From Companilactobacillus paralimentarius DSM 13238 = JCM 10415 (GTDB taxonomy: Bacteria > Bacillota > Bacilli > Lactobacillales > Lactobacillaceae): a stretch of 43,698 bases of DNA. The stretch spans positions 1-43,698 of the forward strand of contig NZ_AZES01000017.1 of assembly GCF_001434985.1 (NCBI RefSeq). Direction: 5' to 3'. Numbering within the stretch: the first letter of the stretch is position 1; each line of letters starts with the position of its first letter. Positions 27,314-36,187 of the stretch are shown here, in pieces. Under the pieces are notes generated by a model. That model was not told where the DNA came from. It did not search any database and saw only the letters and a list, made by a program, of their open reading frames with translations. Both the position numbers and the translations under genes were made by a program.

Positions 27314-29005
27314 TTAGATTGAAGTTCCAATAAGCATTGGAAGAATAACAGGATTTCGTTCAGTACGTTTGTAGAGGAATTCTTGTAATCCTTCAATAAT
27401 AACTCGTTTAAGAATAGCTTCTGTTACTTTATTCTCGTCATCATCAAAAGCATTCTTGATCAAGTGGAAAACACGCTTTTGTGCTTGGTTGATCAATTCA
27501 CCTGATTCACGCATATAAACGAAGCCACGAGAAAGGATATCAGGACCGGCTAGAACAATGTGCTTTTGATAGTCAATAGTTGCTACAACAACGACCATTC
27601 CTTCTTCTGAAAGAACTTGACGATCGTGAATAACAACATTACCAATATCACCGACACCCTTGCCATCAACGTAAACATCGCCAGCGGGGAAGTGACCTGC
27701 AACTCTAGCATTGTCTTTAGTTAATGCTAGAACATCACCATTTTCCAAGAGGAATGAATGATCTTGAGGAACATCACAGAGAGCAGCAAGTTCAGTGTGA
27801 ATCTTCAACATACGATATTCACCGTGAATCGGCATGAAGAACTTAGGCTTCATTAAACGAAGCATTAATTCTTGTTCTTCTTGTCCACCATGTCCTGAAG
27901 CATGAATGTTGTTAACTTTACCATGAATGACTTCGGCACCAGCTTCTGATAATTGATTAATCAAGTGATTAACACTGATAGTATTACCAGGAATTGGATT
28001 ACTTGAAAAGATAACAGTGTCCCCAGGTTGAATAGTGATCTGTCTATGTGTTCCGTTAGCAATACGACTCAAAGCAGCTAGTGGTTCACCTTGTGATCCG
28101 GTACAAAGAATCAAAGTTTCATTTGCAGGTGTCTGATTCAAAGCATGTGGATCAATCAACATATCGTCAGAAATATTAAGATAACCTAGTTCACGACCAT
28201 TTTCGATTGCTTGTTCCATGCTTCGTCCAAAGACAGCAATCTTACGTCCCTGTTGAATAGCAGCATCGACAGCTTGTGATATACGATAAATATTAGAAGC
28301 AAAGGTAGCAAAGATAATTCTGCCACTGATAGTTTCGAATATTTGATGAATTGTCAAACCAACTGAACGTTCAGATTTTGAAAATGTAGGGATTTCAGCA
28401 TTAGTACTATCTGATAGTAAACACAAGACACCTTTTTGTCCTAAAGCAGCCATCTTTTGTAGGTTGGGTGATGGTAGGCCAGCAACTGGAGTCAAATCAA
28501 ATTTGAAATCACCAGTTTCAACGATAATACCTTGTGGCGTATGGACAGCGACACCTAAAGTATCAGGGATAGAGTGGGTAGTTCTAAAGAAGGAAACACT
28601 TGTCTTAGGGAATTTGATAACATCATCCTCATGTAAGACATGCATTTCTGTAGTTCTTAATAATCCGTGTTCTTCCAATTTACCCTTGATCAATGCACAT
28701 GCCAATGGACCGGCGTAAACAGGGATATTTGGAAGCTGTTGGAGTAGATAAGGAATACCACCGATGTGGTCTTCGTGACCGTGAGTGATAAATAGTCCCT
28801 TGATCTTATCCTTGTTTTCTACTAAATAACTGTAATCGGAAATGACGTAGTCAATCCCAAGAAGTTCATCTTCGGGAAACTTAATTCCTGCATCAATAAC
28901 AATTAGCTCATCTTGATACTGAACTCCATACATATTTTTACCGATTTCACCAAGGCCCCCGATGGCAAAAACGGCAACTTCATTATTTTTAACTTTAAAT
29001 GACAT
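27314..29005 (-). CDS. rnjA: Ribonuclease J (RNase J1 type)
   Basis: RNase J is the metallo-beta-lactamase/beta-CASP nuclease (5'-3' exo and endo) central to mRNA decay and rRNA processing in Gram-positives. The 563-residue protein has the zinc motif HGHEDH (H75, H77, D79, H80), the beta-CASP domain ([19 protein letters not shown]) and the C-terminal region. Gene pairing with rpoY (3-base gap) marks it as RNase J1, as in Bacillus. GGAG within the end of rpoY is its ribosome-binding site. A hairpin in the operon leader may be a point of self-regulation. Confidence 0.95.
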   Translation of the reverse strand: MSFKVKNNEVAVFAIGGLGEIGKNMYGVQYQDELIVIDAGIKFPEDELLGIDYVISDYSYLVENKDKIKGLFITHGHEDHIGGIPYLLQQLPNIPVYAGPLACALIKGKLEEHGLLRTTEMHVLHEDDVIKFPKTSVSFFRTTHSIPDTLGVAVHTPQGIIVETGDFKFDLTPVAGLPSPNLQKMAALGQKGVLCLLSDSTNAEIPTFSKSERSVGLTIHQIFETISGRIIFATFASNIYRISQAVDAAIQQGRKIAVFGRSMEQAIENGRELGYLNISDDMLIDPHALNQTPANETLILCTGSQGEPLAALSRIANGTHRQITIQPGDTVIFSSNPIPGNTISVNHLINQLSEAGAEVIHGKVNNIHASGHGGQEEQELMLRLMKPKFFMPIHGEYRMLKIHTELAALCDVPQDHSFLLENGDVLALTKDNARVAGHFPAGDVYVDGKGVGDIGNVVIHDRQVLSEEGMVVVVATIDYQKHIVLAGPDILSRGFVYMRESGELINQAQKRVFHLIKNAFDDDENKVTEAILKRVIIEGLQEFLYKRTERNPVILPMLIGTSI

Positions 29006-29008
29006 TAA

Positions 29009-29221
29009 CTAAAACTCCGTCAATTTAAACTCAGGACTCTTTTTTTCGTACTCTAAGTGCTTTTCGTCGAGTTCCTGAATAAATTCAATGTTATAGTCGG
29101 TATTCTTTTCAACTGCTTCACGTACAGCAATGCTTGATTCAGCATCCATGTATAGTGAATGTGTAAATTCACGACGGGGGTTATCTAGTTCGCTTGTTTG
29201 ATATAAAACTTTATAAATCAA
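29009..29221 (-). CDS. rpoY: RNA polymerase epsilon subunit RpoY
   Basis: The 70-residue protein matches the DUF1447/YkzG family, the small epsilon subunit of Firmicute RNA polymerase: it begins MIYKVLYQ and has the AESSIAVREAVEKNTDYNIEFIQELDEKHLEYEK core. The start is TTG at 29221 with AGGAG 9 bases upstream, and gives the family's usual N-terminus. It is co-transcribed with rnjA downstream, the conserved arrangement. The family is thought to stabilise the polymerase and perhaps protect it from phage proteins. Confidence 0.93.
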   Translation of the reverse strand: MIYKVLYQTSELDNPRREFTHSLYMDAESSIAVREAVEKNTDYNIEFIQELDEKHLEYEKKSPEFKLTEF

Positions 29222-29247
29222 TATGATTTTCTCCTTTAAATCGAATT

Positions 29248-29271
29248 AAATGAAACAGGTCAGTTTCATTT
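29248..29271 (-). repeat. Inverted repeat in the rpoY-rnjA leader
   Basis: AAATGAAAC (29248-29256) and GTTTCATTT (29263-29271) are perfect 9-base arms around a 6-base centre. The element lies between the candidate promoter and the ribosome-binding site of rpoY, so it would fold in the 5' untranslated RNA. No U tract follows on the minus strand, so it is not a plain terminator. It could be an RNA structure involved in autoregulation or a protein operator. Confidence 0.6.
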
Positions 29272-29316
29272 GACGTTTTTTCTAGTCCATTTGTGCGTTA
29301 ATCAATAGATAGCACA

Positions 29317-29345
29317 ATTCTACCATATATAAAATAGTAAGTATA
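29317..29345 (-). promoter_or_regulatory. Candidate promoter of rpoY-rnjA
   Basis: On the minus strand, TAGAAT (plus 29317-29322) is preceded by TGG, giving an extended -10 (TGnTAGAAT). The -35 position 17 bases upstream reads TATACT, which is weak. It lies about 95 bases before rpoY and leaves room for the leader hairpin. Confidence 0.45.
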
Positions 29346-29358
29346 CTTGAAGGCTGTA

Positions 29359-29919
29359 TTAAGAAATTACAACAGTACTTGGATCGAGAGTGAATGGTTC
29401 CTTCTTATCGATCTTGTCATAATATAAATGACCATTCAAATGATCAATTTCATGTTGACAAACGATAGCAGGGTAACCTTTGACACGTAATGTCTGAGAA
29501 TTACCTTCAAAATCATCATATTTAATAGTAATACGATCAGCACGTGGTACGAATCCAGGTACGTCCTTATCAACTGAGAGACAGCCTTCACCTTCAGATA
29601 AAGCAGCCTTTTGAACTGAATTTCTGACAATAACAGGATTGATCAAAGTGATTTTTAGAAGAGGCTTATCAGGATCTTCTTCGTTTGGTACTAAAACAGC
29701 GGCCATCATTTCTGAAACGCCTACTTGAGGAGCAGCCAAACCGACGCCAGCACGTAGTTGGTGTTTTTCAGCGTATTCTTCATCTTGACTCTTAACAAGA
29801 TATTCCATCATATTAGCAGCCAAAGCTTTATCTTCATCGCTTAATGGGAATTTAACATCTGCTGCAACTTTTCTTAAAACAGGATCGCCATCACGGACGA
29901 TATCTTTCATAAAATACAT
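29359..29919 (-). CDS. def: Peptide deformylase
   Basis: Deformylase removes the formyl group from the initiator methionine of new proteins and needs a metal, usually Fe2+. The 186-residue protein has all three motifs: GVGLAAPQ (58-65), EGCLS (111-115, metal cysteine C113) and HEIDH (156-160). The size fits the Gram-positive type 2 enzyme. The ATG at 29919 was chosen because GGAGG ends 5 bases upstream; an in-frame TTG four codons earlier overlaps that site. No terminator is visible before rpoY, so some read-through is possible. Confidence 0.95.
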   Translation of the reverse strand: MYFMKDIVRDGDPVLRKVAADVKFPLSDEDKALAANMMEYLVKSQDEEYAEKHQLRAGVGLAAPQVGVSEMMAAVLVPNEEDPDKPLLKITLINPVIVRNSVQKAALSEGEGCLSVDKDVPGFVPRADRITIKYDDFEGNSQTLRVKGYPAIVCQHEIDHLNGHLYYDKIDKKEPFTLDPSTVVIS

Positions 29920-30027
29920 AGTTTCCTCCAAATGTTTAATTGTATAAAAATACTTCAGTATATCTATTATAGATTATTTTTCGACAAAAATAGAAGGATT
30001 TGATAAAAAACATGTCTGAGAATTTTT

Positions 30028-30041
30028 AGAAAGCGATTTCG
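30028..30041 (+). promoter_or_regulatory. Candidate CcpA site (cre) upstream of ldhD
   Basis: AGAAAGCGATTTCG matches the cre consensus TGWAANCGNTNWCA at all but the two outermost bases, keeping the central AAxCG core. It lies 12 bases upstream of the candidate -35 at 30054, a position more usual for activation or weak modulation than for simple blocking. Confidence 0.45.
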
Positions 30042-30053
30042 AATGTACTATCT

Positions 30054-30083
30054 TTGTTTTGAGAAGGGGGTACATGATAAAAT
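30054..30083 (+). promoter_or_regulatory. Candidate promoter of ldhD
   Basis: TTGTTT (30054-30059) and TAAAAT (30078-30083) are 18 bases apart. Transcription would begin near 30090, giving a leader of about 50 bases that contains the palindrome at 30095-30112. Confidence 0.45.
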
Positions 30084-30094
30084 ATTCTTATATG

Positions 30095-30112
30095 TTATCG
30101 ATTACACGATAA
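30095..30112 (+). promoter_or_regulatory. 18-bp palindrome in the ldhD leader, operator-like
   Basis: TTATCG and CGATAA are perfect 6-base arms around ATTACA. The element begins about five bases after the predicted transcription start, a classic repressor position. The regulator is not identifiable from the sequence. Confidence 0.45.
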
Positions 30113-30141
30113 TGCATAAATATTGCTACTGGAGGTTTTAT

Positions 30142-31140
30142 ATGAAATTAATTGACTTTGGTGTCAGAGAAGATGAAAAGAAATATATCGAGGAATGGTC
30201 TAAAGAGAGTAATATAGAAGTAAAAATCGTTTCCGATTTACTAACGCCTGAGACCGTTCAGCTAGCAAAGGGTTACGACGGAATTGTTGCTTATCAACAA
30301 TTGCCATATGATGAGAAAATTTTCGATACGATGAATGAATATGGAATTCATGTTCTTTCACTCCGAAATGTCGGTGTTGATAATGTTCCATTTGCAGCTC
30401 TTAAGAAGAATCAGATTCGTTTAACTAATGTACCTAGTTATTCACCAGAGGCTATTGCAGAATACTCAGTTACCGGTCTAATGGCCTTGTTAAGAAATCT
30501 AAAACATATGATCAGAAAAGTGGACCAACATGATTTTCAATGGGCTCCGGATATCGGCCGTGAGCTAAATCAACTTACAGTGGGTGTCGCTGGTACCGGA
30601 AGAATTGGCCGTGCAGCTATAAAAATTTATCAAGGATTTGGAGCAAAAGTTATAGCATATGATAAATTTCACAATCCAGAATTGGAAAAAGAAGGATTGT
30701 ATGTCGATGATCTCGATACTCTATTAAAGGAATCTGATGTGGTAACTCTACATATTCCAAGTCTTGGTAAAGGTAATACTTTAATTAATAGTAAGTCGAT
30801 TTCTGAAATGAAAGATAACGCTATCGTTATTAATACAGCACGTGGTGACTTGATCAATACAAAGGATCTATATGATGCTGTAGCATCAGGTAAGCTTTAT
30901 GGGGCTGTTTTGGATGTTTATGAAAAAGAAGTTGGCGTCTTCAATTCTGATTTAAGTGATCAAGAATTTTCTGATGAAGTACTAGATAAGGTAATTAAAA
31001 GTCCAAGATTTATTCTGACACCCCATATCGCATTTTATACAACTAAGGCGGTTAAAAATATGGCCACTGTTTCATTAAATGCTATGGTTTCAGAATTAAA
31101 GACTGGAGCTTCAGAAAATGAGATAGATTTAGGAAAATAG
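30142..31140 (+). CDS. ldhD: D-lactate dehydrogenase (D-2-hydroxyacid dehydrogenase family)
   Basis: This NAD-dependent enzyme reduces pyruvate to D-lactate, or related 2-oxoacids if it is a D-hydroxyisocaproate-type member. The 332 residues have the Rossmann motif G151-x-G153-xx-G156 and the catalytic triad R234 (TARG), E263 and H295 (TPHIAFYT), each one residue below the LAB D-LDH numbering. GGAGG precedes the ATG at 30142; the open frame extends 33 codons upstream but through the promoter region. It sits between def and pdhA, where Bacillus has no such gene, and competes with PDH for pyruvate. Confidence 0.9.
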   Translation: MKLIDFGVREDEKKYIEEWSKESNIEVKIVSDLLTPETVQLAKGYDGIVAYQQLPYDEKIFDTMNEYGIHVLSLRNVGVDNVPFAALKKNQIRLTNVPSYSPEAIAEYSVTGLMALLRNLKHMIRKVDQHDFQWAPDIGRELNQLTVGVAGTGRIGRAAIKIYQGFGAKVIAYDKFHNPELEKEGLYVDDLDTLLKESDVVTLHIPSLGKGNTLINSKSISEMKDNAIVINTARGDLINTKDLYDAVASGKLYGAVLDVYEKEVGVFNSDLSDQEFSDEVLDKVIKSPRFILTPHIAFYTTKAVKNMATVSLNAMVSELKTGASENEIDLGK

Positions 31141-31155
31141 TGACCACTTTCACAA
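31138..31155 (+). promoter_or_regulatory. Candidate Rex operator upstream of pdhA
   Basis: TAGTGACCACTTTCACAA agrees with the Rex consensus TTGTGAAWWWWTTCACAA at 12 of the 14 fixed positions; the right half is perfect and the central four bases are GC-richer than usual. It begins at the ldhD stop codon. Rex is the NADH-sensing repressor that often controls fermentative and pyruvate genes in Gram-positives. Confidence 0.4.
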
Positions 31156-31160
31156 ACTAT

Positions 31161-31176
31161 TATAAAATATTTTATA
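31161..31176. repeat. 16-bp perfect AT-only palindrome
   Basis: TATAAAATATTTTATA is its own reverse complement. It lies in the ldhD-pdhA gap, five bases after the candidate Rex site. It could be a protein site or an upstream -10 region, or mark an easily melted stretch; no T-run or G/C makes it a terminator. Confidence 0.4.
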
Positions 31177-31197
31177 TTCAAAGGATGCCCAAACTAC

Positions 31198-31225
31198 TTG
31201 TTTTTTGAGCAATCAATGTTAGACT
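31198..31225 (+). promoter_or_regulatory. Possible promoter of pdhABCD
   Basis: TTGTTT (31198-31203) lies 16 bases before TAGACT (31220-31225), the same -10 variant as the candidate mraZ promoter. Transcription would start near 31232, at the edge of the cre-like site. Confidence 0.3.
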
Positions 31226-31234
31226 AAATTTATA

Positions 31235-31248
31235 TGAAAGCCCTTACA
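31235..31248 (+). promoter_or_regulatory. Candidate CcpA site (cre) at the pdhA promoter
   Basis: TGAAAGCCCTTACA matches the cre consensus TGWAANCGNTNWCA at all but one fixed position (C for the central G). It lies just past the predicted transcription start of pdhA, a position suited to catabolite repression. Its CCCTT also pairs with AAGGG (31257-31261), so it could form a small hairpin before the start codon. Confidence 0.5.
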
Positions 31249-31289
31249 GAATTCACAAGGGATAAGTTTTTATGAAAGGACTGTGGAGA

Positions 31290-32390
31290 ATGGCAAATAA
31301 ACCAATTGTTGATTTTGAAGCACTTAAAAATAATTTATCAAATGTTTCAAAACCCATTCAAGTATTGAATGAAAAAGCTGAGATAACAGATCAAGAAGTC
31401 TTTGATTCATTTTCAGATGATGATTTAGTTGAGTTTATGAAAAAGATGGTATGGGAGCGTGCATTGCATGAACAGACAATGAACTTCTCTCGCCAAGGTC
31501 GGATGGGTTTCTATGCACCGACTGAAGGTGAGGAAGCTTCTGAGATGGGAACTGTTTTGGCAATGAAGAAGAATGATTATCTTCTTCCAGCTTATCGTGA
31601 TGTGCCTCAATTAATTCAACATGGTGCAACAGTAACTCAAGCATACTTGTGGTCACGTGGACATGTTGCTGGTAACAAGTTTGAGGCTCGTTCTATGATG
31701 CCACAAATTATCATTGGTGCCGCATATGATGAGGCAGCCGGTGTAGCTATGGGTCTAAAGAAGAACGGCGAGGATGCTATCGCATTTACTTATACTGGTG
31801 ATGGTGGTACTTCCCAAGGTGATAGTTACGAAGGAATGAATTTTGCTGGTGCTTTTAAAGTACCTGCTCTATTCATTGTTCAAAATAACGGTTTTGCCAT
31901 TTCAACACCACGTGCAAAACAAACATCTGCCCCAACACTAGCTCAAAAGGCTGTTGCTGCTGGTATTCCAAGTATTCAAGTTGATGGTATGGATATCTTA
32001 GCTTGTTATGCTGTAGCTAAAGCTGCTCGTGAATATATTACAGCTGGGAATGGTCCTGTAATGATTGAAACCTTAACATATCGTTTCGGTGCTCACTCAA
32101 GTGCTGGTGATGACCCTAAACGTTACAGAACTAAGGCTGAAGAACAACCATGGTTTGATAAAGATCCATTAATTCGTTTAAGAAAAGTTCTTGAAGACAA
32201 GGGTCTATGGTCTGAAGAACAAGAAGATAAGTTAGTTGATGAATATAAAGCTTCATTCAAGGAAGCAATTAAGGAAGCTGATGCAGTTCCCGAGGATAAG
32301 GTTTCAGATATGTTGAAACGTACCTTTGAAATTCCAACTCCAGAAATGAAGAAAGAAATCGCTAAATTTGAAGCAAAGGAGTCGAAGTAA
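31290..32390 (+). CDS. pdhA: Pyruvate dehydrogenase E1 component, alpha subunit
   Basis: E1 alpha, with PdhB, decarboxylates pyruvate on thiamine diphosphate and passes the acetyl group to E2. The protein has the TPP-Mg motif beginning GDG at 170-172 and ending in QNN ([11 protein letters not shown]...VQNN), and the phosphorylation-loop-like [16 protein letters not shown]. Two starts are possible: ATG 31290 (366 residues, begins MANKP as homologues do, AAAGGA 9 bases upstream) and ATG 31272 (6 residues longer, AAGGGA 9 bases upstream). I prefer 31290. It is the first gene of a four-gene operon. Confidence 0.94.
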   Translation: MANKPIVDFEALKNNLSNVSKPIQVLNEKAEITDQEVFDSFSDDDLVEFMKKMVWERALHEQTMNFSRQGRMGFYAPTEGEEASEMGTVLAMKKNDYLLPAYRDVPQLIQHGATVTQAYLWSRGHVAGNKFEARSMMPQIIIGAAYDEAAGVAMGLKKNGEDAIAFTYTGDGGTSQGDSYEGMNFAGAFKVPALFIVQNNGFAISTPRAKQTSAPTLAQKAVAAGIPSIQVDGMDILACYAVAKAAREYITAGNGPVMIETLTYRFGAHSSAGDDPKRYRTKAEEQPWFDKDPLIRLRKVLEDKGLWSEEQEDKLVDEYKASFKEAIKEADAVPEDKVSDMLKRTFEIPTPEMKKEIAKFEAKESK

Positions 32391-32392
32391 AA

Positions 32393-33370
32393 ATGGCTAA
32401 GAAAACTTACATTCAAGCAATTACAGACGCCTTAGACATTGTTCTTGAAGATGATCCAAAAACTTTGATCTTTGGTGAAGACGTTGGTAAAAACGGTGGT
32501 GTTTTCAGAACGACTCAAGGGCTTCAAGAGAAATACGGTGAAAATCGTGTCTTCGATACACCTTTAGCTGAATCAGGAATCTTAGGATTAGCAACTGGAT
32601 TAGGCTTAACTGGTTGGCGTCCAATTCCTGAAATCCAATTTATGGGCTTTTCACTTGAAGCTGTTGATCAAATTATTGGTCAAGAAGCTAGAATGCGTTT
32701 CCGTTTTGACGGATTAAAGACAGCACCCGTAACAATTCGTACACCTTATGGTGGTGGTACCCATACAGCTGAAATGCATGCTGATAACTTGGAAAATATT
32801 TTTGCAAGTACTCCAGGATTACGTGTTGTTATGCCAAGTAATCCATATGATGCTAAGGGATTATTGATTTCATCAGTTGAAAATAACGATCCTGTACTAT
32901 TTATGGAAAATTTGAAATTATATCGTTCAATGAAAGATGATATTCCTGATGGCAAGTATACAGTTCCTTTGGATAAGGCTAATGTTGCTCGTGAGGGTAA
33001 TGACATCACTATCGTAGCTTACGGTGCTGAAGTAAATGAAGCTTTGAAAGTTGCTGATGATTTGGCAAAGAAGAATATCTCTGTTGAAGTTATTGATCTT
33101 AGAACAGTTTCACCAATTGATACCGACACAATTTTTAAGTCAATCGAAAAGACTCATAAAGTAGTTATCGTTCAAGAAGCACAAAAAATAGCTGGTGTGG
33201 GTGCACAAGTTGCCTCAGCTATTGCCGAAGATGCGGTTCTTTCTCTTGATGCACCAATTGGTAGAGTTGCAGCTCCAAATAGTGTATATCCATTTGCTTT
33301 AGGTGAAGACATTTGGATTCCACGTGCAAAAGAAATTGAAGAAAAAGTAAATGAAATTCTCAACTACTAA
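32393..33370 (+). CDS. pdhB: Pyruvate dehydrogenase E1 component, beta subunit
   Basis: E1 beta completes the alpha2beta2 heterotetramer and contributes to the TPP site. The 325-residue protein has the transketolase pyrimidine-binding domain (about 4-175; [47 protein letters not shown]) and the C-terminal transketolase domain (about 195-315). It starts 2 bases after pdhA with AAAGGAG upstream. The length is standard. Confidence 0.96.
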   Translation: MAKKTYIQAITDALDIVLEDDPKTLIFGEDVGKNGGVFRTTQGLQEKYGENRVFDTPLAESGILGLATGLGLTGWRPIPEIQFMGFSLEAVDQIIGQEARMRFRFDGLKTAPVTIRTPYGGGTHTAEMHADNLENIFASTPGLRVVMPSNPYDAKGLLISSVENNDPVLFMENLKLYRSMKDDIPDGKYTVPLDKANVAREGNDITIVAYGAEVNEALKVADDLAKKNISVEVIDLRTVSPIDTDTIFKSIEKTHKVVIVQEAQKIAGVGAQVASAIAEDAVLSLDAPIGRVAAPNSVYPFALGEDIWIPRAKEIEEKVNEILNY

Positions 33371-33395
33371 TTAATCGAAGGAAGGGAATCCAACT

Positions 33396-34685
33396 ATGGC
33401 TTACAAATTTAAATTACCTGAATTAGGTGAAGGGATGGCCGAAGGTGAAATCGCCAGCTGGCTAGTAAAAGAAGGAGACACAGTTAAAGAAGATGACTCC
33501 TTAGTAGAAATTCAAAACGACAAATCTGTTGAAGAACTACCTTCACCAGTTGCTGGTACTGTTAAACAAATCGTTGCTCAAGAGGGAGATACAGTTGAGA
33601 TCGGTGACACTTTGATTGTGATTGACGATGGTTCTCCTGATACAGGTGACGATGACCAACCAGCTAAAGATGATAAAGAAGCTGAAAAGTCCGATTCTGA
33701 TAAAACAACTGAAAGTGCATCTAAAGAAGAAGCTACTGCCGGTCCAGCTACTGGATCAGCTGATGCTCACTATTTGGCAATGCCTTCAGTCCGCCAGTAT
33801 GCTCGTGACAAAGGTGTAGATTTGGCAAAGGTCACACCTAGTGGCAAGCACGGACAGATTACTAAAGCTGATGTAGATTCATTCGATGGTAGTGCTGCAC
33901 CACAAGCAGCTACTCAATCTGCAGCACCGGCAGCACCAGCATCAACAAATACAATTACACCATACAAGTCGGCTACTCCAGAACTCGAAACACGTGAGAA
34001 GATGTCTATGACTAGAAAAGCTATTGCTAAAGCAATGCTCAATAGTAAACACACAGCTCCACACGTAACTAGTTTTGATGACGTTGAAGTAAGCGCTTTG
34101 ATGGCCAACCGTAAGAAATATAAAGCAATTGCCGCTGATAAGGGCATTCATTTAACATTTTTACCTTATATCGTAAAAGCTTTGGTTGCCGTAATGAAAG
34201 AATATCCAGAATTGAATGCTTCAATTGACGACTCTACTGAAGAGATTGTTTACAAACATTATTACAATGTTGGTATTGCAACTAACACAGAACATGGACT
34301 TTATGTTCCAAATGTTAAGAACGTTGATTCTAAGGGTATGTTTGAAATTGCTAAAGAAATCACTGAAAATTCACAAGCTGCTTATGACAACAAATTGAGC
34401 ATGGATAAGATGTCAGGTGGTTCAATTACAATTAGTAATGTCGGTTCTATTGGTGGTGGCTGGTTCACACCAGTTATTAATTATCCAGAAGTAGCAATTC
34501 TTGGTGTTGGTAAAATTGCTAAAGAACCTTATGTTGATGAGGATGGCAACATTCAAGTAGGTAACATGTTGAAGTTATCATTGAGTTACGATCACAGATT
34601 GATTGACGGTGCTTTAGCACAAAATGCTTTGAATCTTTTGAAGAAATTGTTGCATGATCCAGATATGTTATTAATGGAGGGCTAG
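33396..34685 (+). CDS. pdhC: Dihydrolipoamide acetyltransferase (E2) of pyruvate dehydrogenase
   Basis: E2 forms the core of the complex and transfers acetyl from lipoate to CoA. The 429 residues are a single lipoyl domain (1-77, lipoyl-lysine K43 in NDKSVEE), an acidic then Ala/Pro-rich linker, the E1/E3-binding domain (about 128-164, PSVRQYARDKGVDL) and the catalytic domain with DHRLIDG (H400). Some LAB E2 proteins have two lipoyl domains; this one has one. The protein needs a lipoate ligase encoded elsewhere. Confidence 0.96.
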   Translation: MAYKFKLPELGEGMAEGEIASWLVKEGDTVKEDDSLVEIQNDKSVEELPSPVAGTVKQIVAQEGDTVEIGDTLIVIDDGSPDTGDDDQPAKDDKEAEKSDSDKTTESASKEEATAGPATGSADAHYLAMPSVRQYARDKGVDLAKVTPSGKHGQITKADVDSFDGSAAPQAATQSAAPAAPASTNTITPYKSATPELETREKMSMTRKAIAKAMLNSKHTAPHVTSFDDVEVSALMANRKKYKAIAADKGIHLTFLPYIVKALVAVMKEYPELNASIDDSTEEIVYKHYYNVGIATNTEHGLYVPNVKNVDSKGMFEIAKEITENSQAAYDNKLSMDKMSGGSITISNVGSIGGGWFTPVINYPEVAILGVGKIAKEPYVDEDGNIQVGNMLKLSLSYDHRLIDGALAQNALNLLKKLLHDPDMLLMEG

Positions 34686-34690
34686 TTAAC

Positions 34691-36118
34691 ATGGCAGAAA
34701 ACGTAATAGAAAAAGATACCGTTATTATTGGTTCCGGCCCTGGTGGTTACGTTGCAGCAATCAGAGCTTCAGAATTAGGACAAGATGTTACTATTATTGA
34801 AAAATCAGATACTGTTGGTGGTGTTTGTTTAAATGTTGGTTGTGTTCCATCAAAGGCTTTAATTACAGCTGGACACAGACTACAACAAGCCAAAGATTCA
34901 TCAACTTATGGAATTACCACTAGTGATGCCACAATTGATTTTACTAAAACTCAAGCTTGGAAAGATGAAAAAGTCGTTGCCAGAATGACTGGCGGTGTGC
35001 AAATGCTTTTGAAGAAACATCATGTTGAATTAATCAATGGTGAAGCTTATTTAGATAGCGATACACAATTGAGAGTTATGCCAAGTGGTCCTAGACAGTT
35101 CATGGACAATGGTGGTGGACAAACCATCAAGTTCAAGCACTTAATTTTAGCAACTGGTAGTCGTCCTATCGAAATTAGAGGATTTAAGTTTGATGATCGT
35201 GTCATCGATTCAACCGGCGGACTTAATTTGAAAGAAGTTCCAAAGGAATTCGTCATTATTGGTGGTGGCTATGTCGGAACAGAATTAGCCGGAGCATATG
35301 CTGATTTGGGTTCACATGTAACCATCCTTGAAGGTTCACCTAACATTATTCCTAACTTTGAAAAAGATATGGTTTCAATCGTTAAAAAGAATCTTGAAAA
35401 GAAGGGCGTTACAATTATTACAAACGCTATGGCCAAGAAGAGTGAAAACAAGGGTGATAGTGTTGAAGTAACTTATGAAGTCGATGGCAAGCCAACAACA
35501 ATCAGTGCTGATTATTGTATGGTAACCGTTGGTCGTCGTCCAAATACTGATAATTTTGGACTTGAAATGACTAATGTTAAATTGACTGAAAAAGGTTTAG
35601 TTGAAGTAGACGAACAAGGTAAAACTTCCGTCGATAATATTTATGCAATTGGTGATATTACACCAGGACCAGCTTTGGCCCACAAAGCCTTCTTTGAGGC
35701 TAAGACAGCTGCTGGAGCAATTTCAGGTAAACATACAGCTAACGACTATATTGGTGTTCCTGCGGTTTGTTTCACCGATCCTGAACTAGCTAGTGTAGGT
35801 TTGACAGAAAAAGATGCTAAGGATAAAGGAATTGATGTCAAAGTGGCCAAATTCCCATTCGCCGGAAATGCACGTGCTGTCTCACTTGATGCTGCTGAAG
35901 GATTCGTTAAATTGATTGCTCAAAAAGACACAGGTACTTTACTAGGTGGTCAAATCGTTGGACCAGGAGCTAGTGATTTGATTTCTGAATTAAGTGTAGC
36001 TGTTAACTGTCAACTTAATGCTGAGGATATTGCGCTCACAATTCATCCACATCCAACTTTGGGTGAACCTATTCAAGAAGCTGCCGATATTTTAATTGGC
36101 TATCCAACACACATTTAA
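34691..36118 (+). CDS. pdhD: Dihydrolipoyl dehydrogenase (E3)
   Basis: E3 reoxidises dihydrolipoamide with FAD and NAD+. The 475-residue protein has the FAD-binding GSGPGGY motif (14-20), the redox disulfide C46-LNVG-C51, the NAD-binding GGGYVGTELAG block and the C-terminal HPHPTLGEP with the catalytic histidine. It starts 5 bases after pdhC and ends the operon at a terminator 70 bases downstream. An insertion-like stretch (RVMPSGPRQFMDNGGGQTIKF) sits in the FAD domain. Confidence 0.97.
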   Translation: MAENVIEKDTVIIGSGPGGYVAAIRASELGQDVTIIEKSDTVGGVCLNVGCVPSKALITAGHRLQQAKDSSTYGITTSDATIDFTKTQAWKDEKVVARMTGGVQMLLKKHHVELINGEAYLDSDTQLRVMPSGPRQFMDNGGGQTIKFKHLILATGSRPIEIRGFKFDDRVIDSTGGLNLKEVPKEFVIIGGGYVGTELAGAYADLGSHVTILEGSPNIIPNFEKDMVSIVKKNLEKKGVTIITNAMAKKSENKGDSVEVTYEVDGKPTTISADYCMVTVGRRPNTDNFGLEMTNVKLTEKGLVEVDEQGKTSVDNIYAIGDITPGPALAHKAFFEAKTAAGAISGKHTANDYIGVPAVCFTDPELASVGLTEKDAKDKGIDVKVAKFPFAGNARAVSLDAAEGFVKLIAQKDTGTLLGGQIVGPGASDLISELSVAVNCQLNAEDIALTIHPHPTLGEPIQEAADILIGYPTHI

Positions 36119-36187
36119 TAGAGAAAAGGGAAGAACGTTTAGAAACCGAAAAGAGGATTTTTCGTATACTAAATTAATTATTTCCGT

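Noticed and set aside
27259-27396. 46-codon N-terminal extension of the lipid kinase frame
   Set aside because: It runs through the rnjA terminator and the end of rnjA, and a good ribosome-binding site sits before the internal ATG at 27258.
29248-29280. Hairpin plus T-run read as a plus-strand terminator
   Set aside because: No plus-strand gene reads into it, and on the minus strand, where def and rpoY lie, no U tract follows the stem.
29339-29348. AAGTATACTT 10-bp palindrome downstream of def
   Set aside because: Short AT-rich palindromes are common by chance here, and no promoter or conserved context supports a function.
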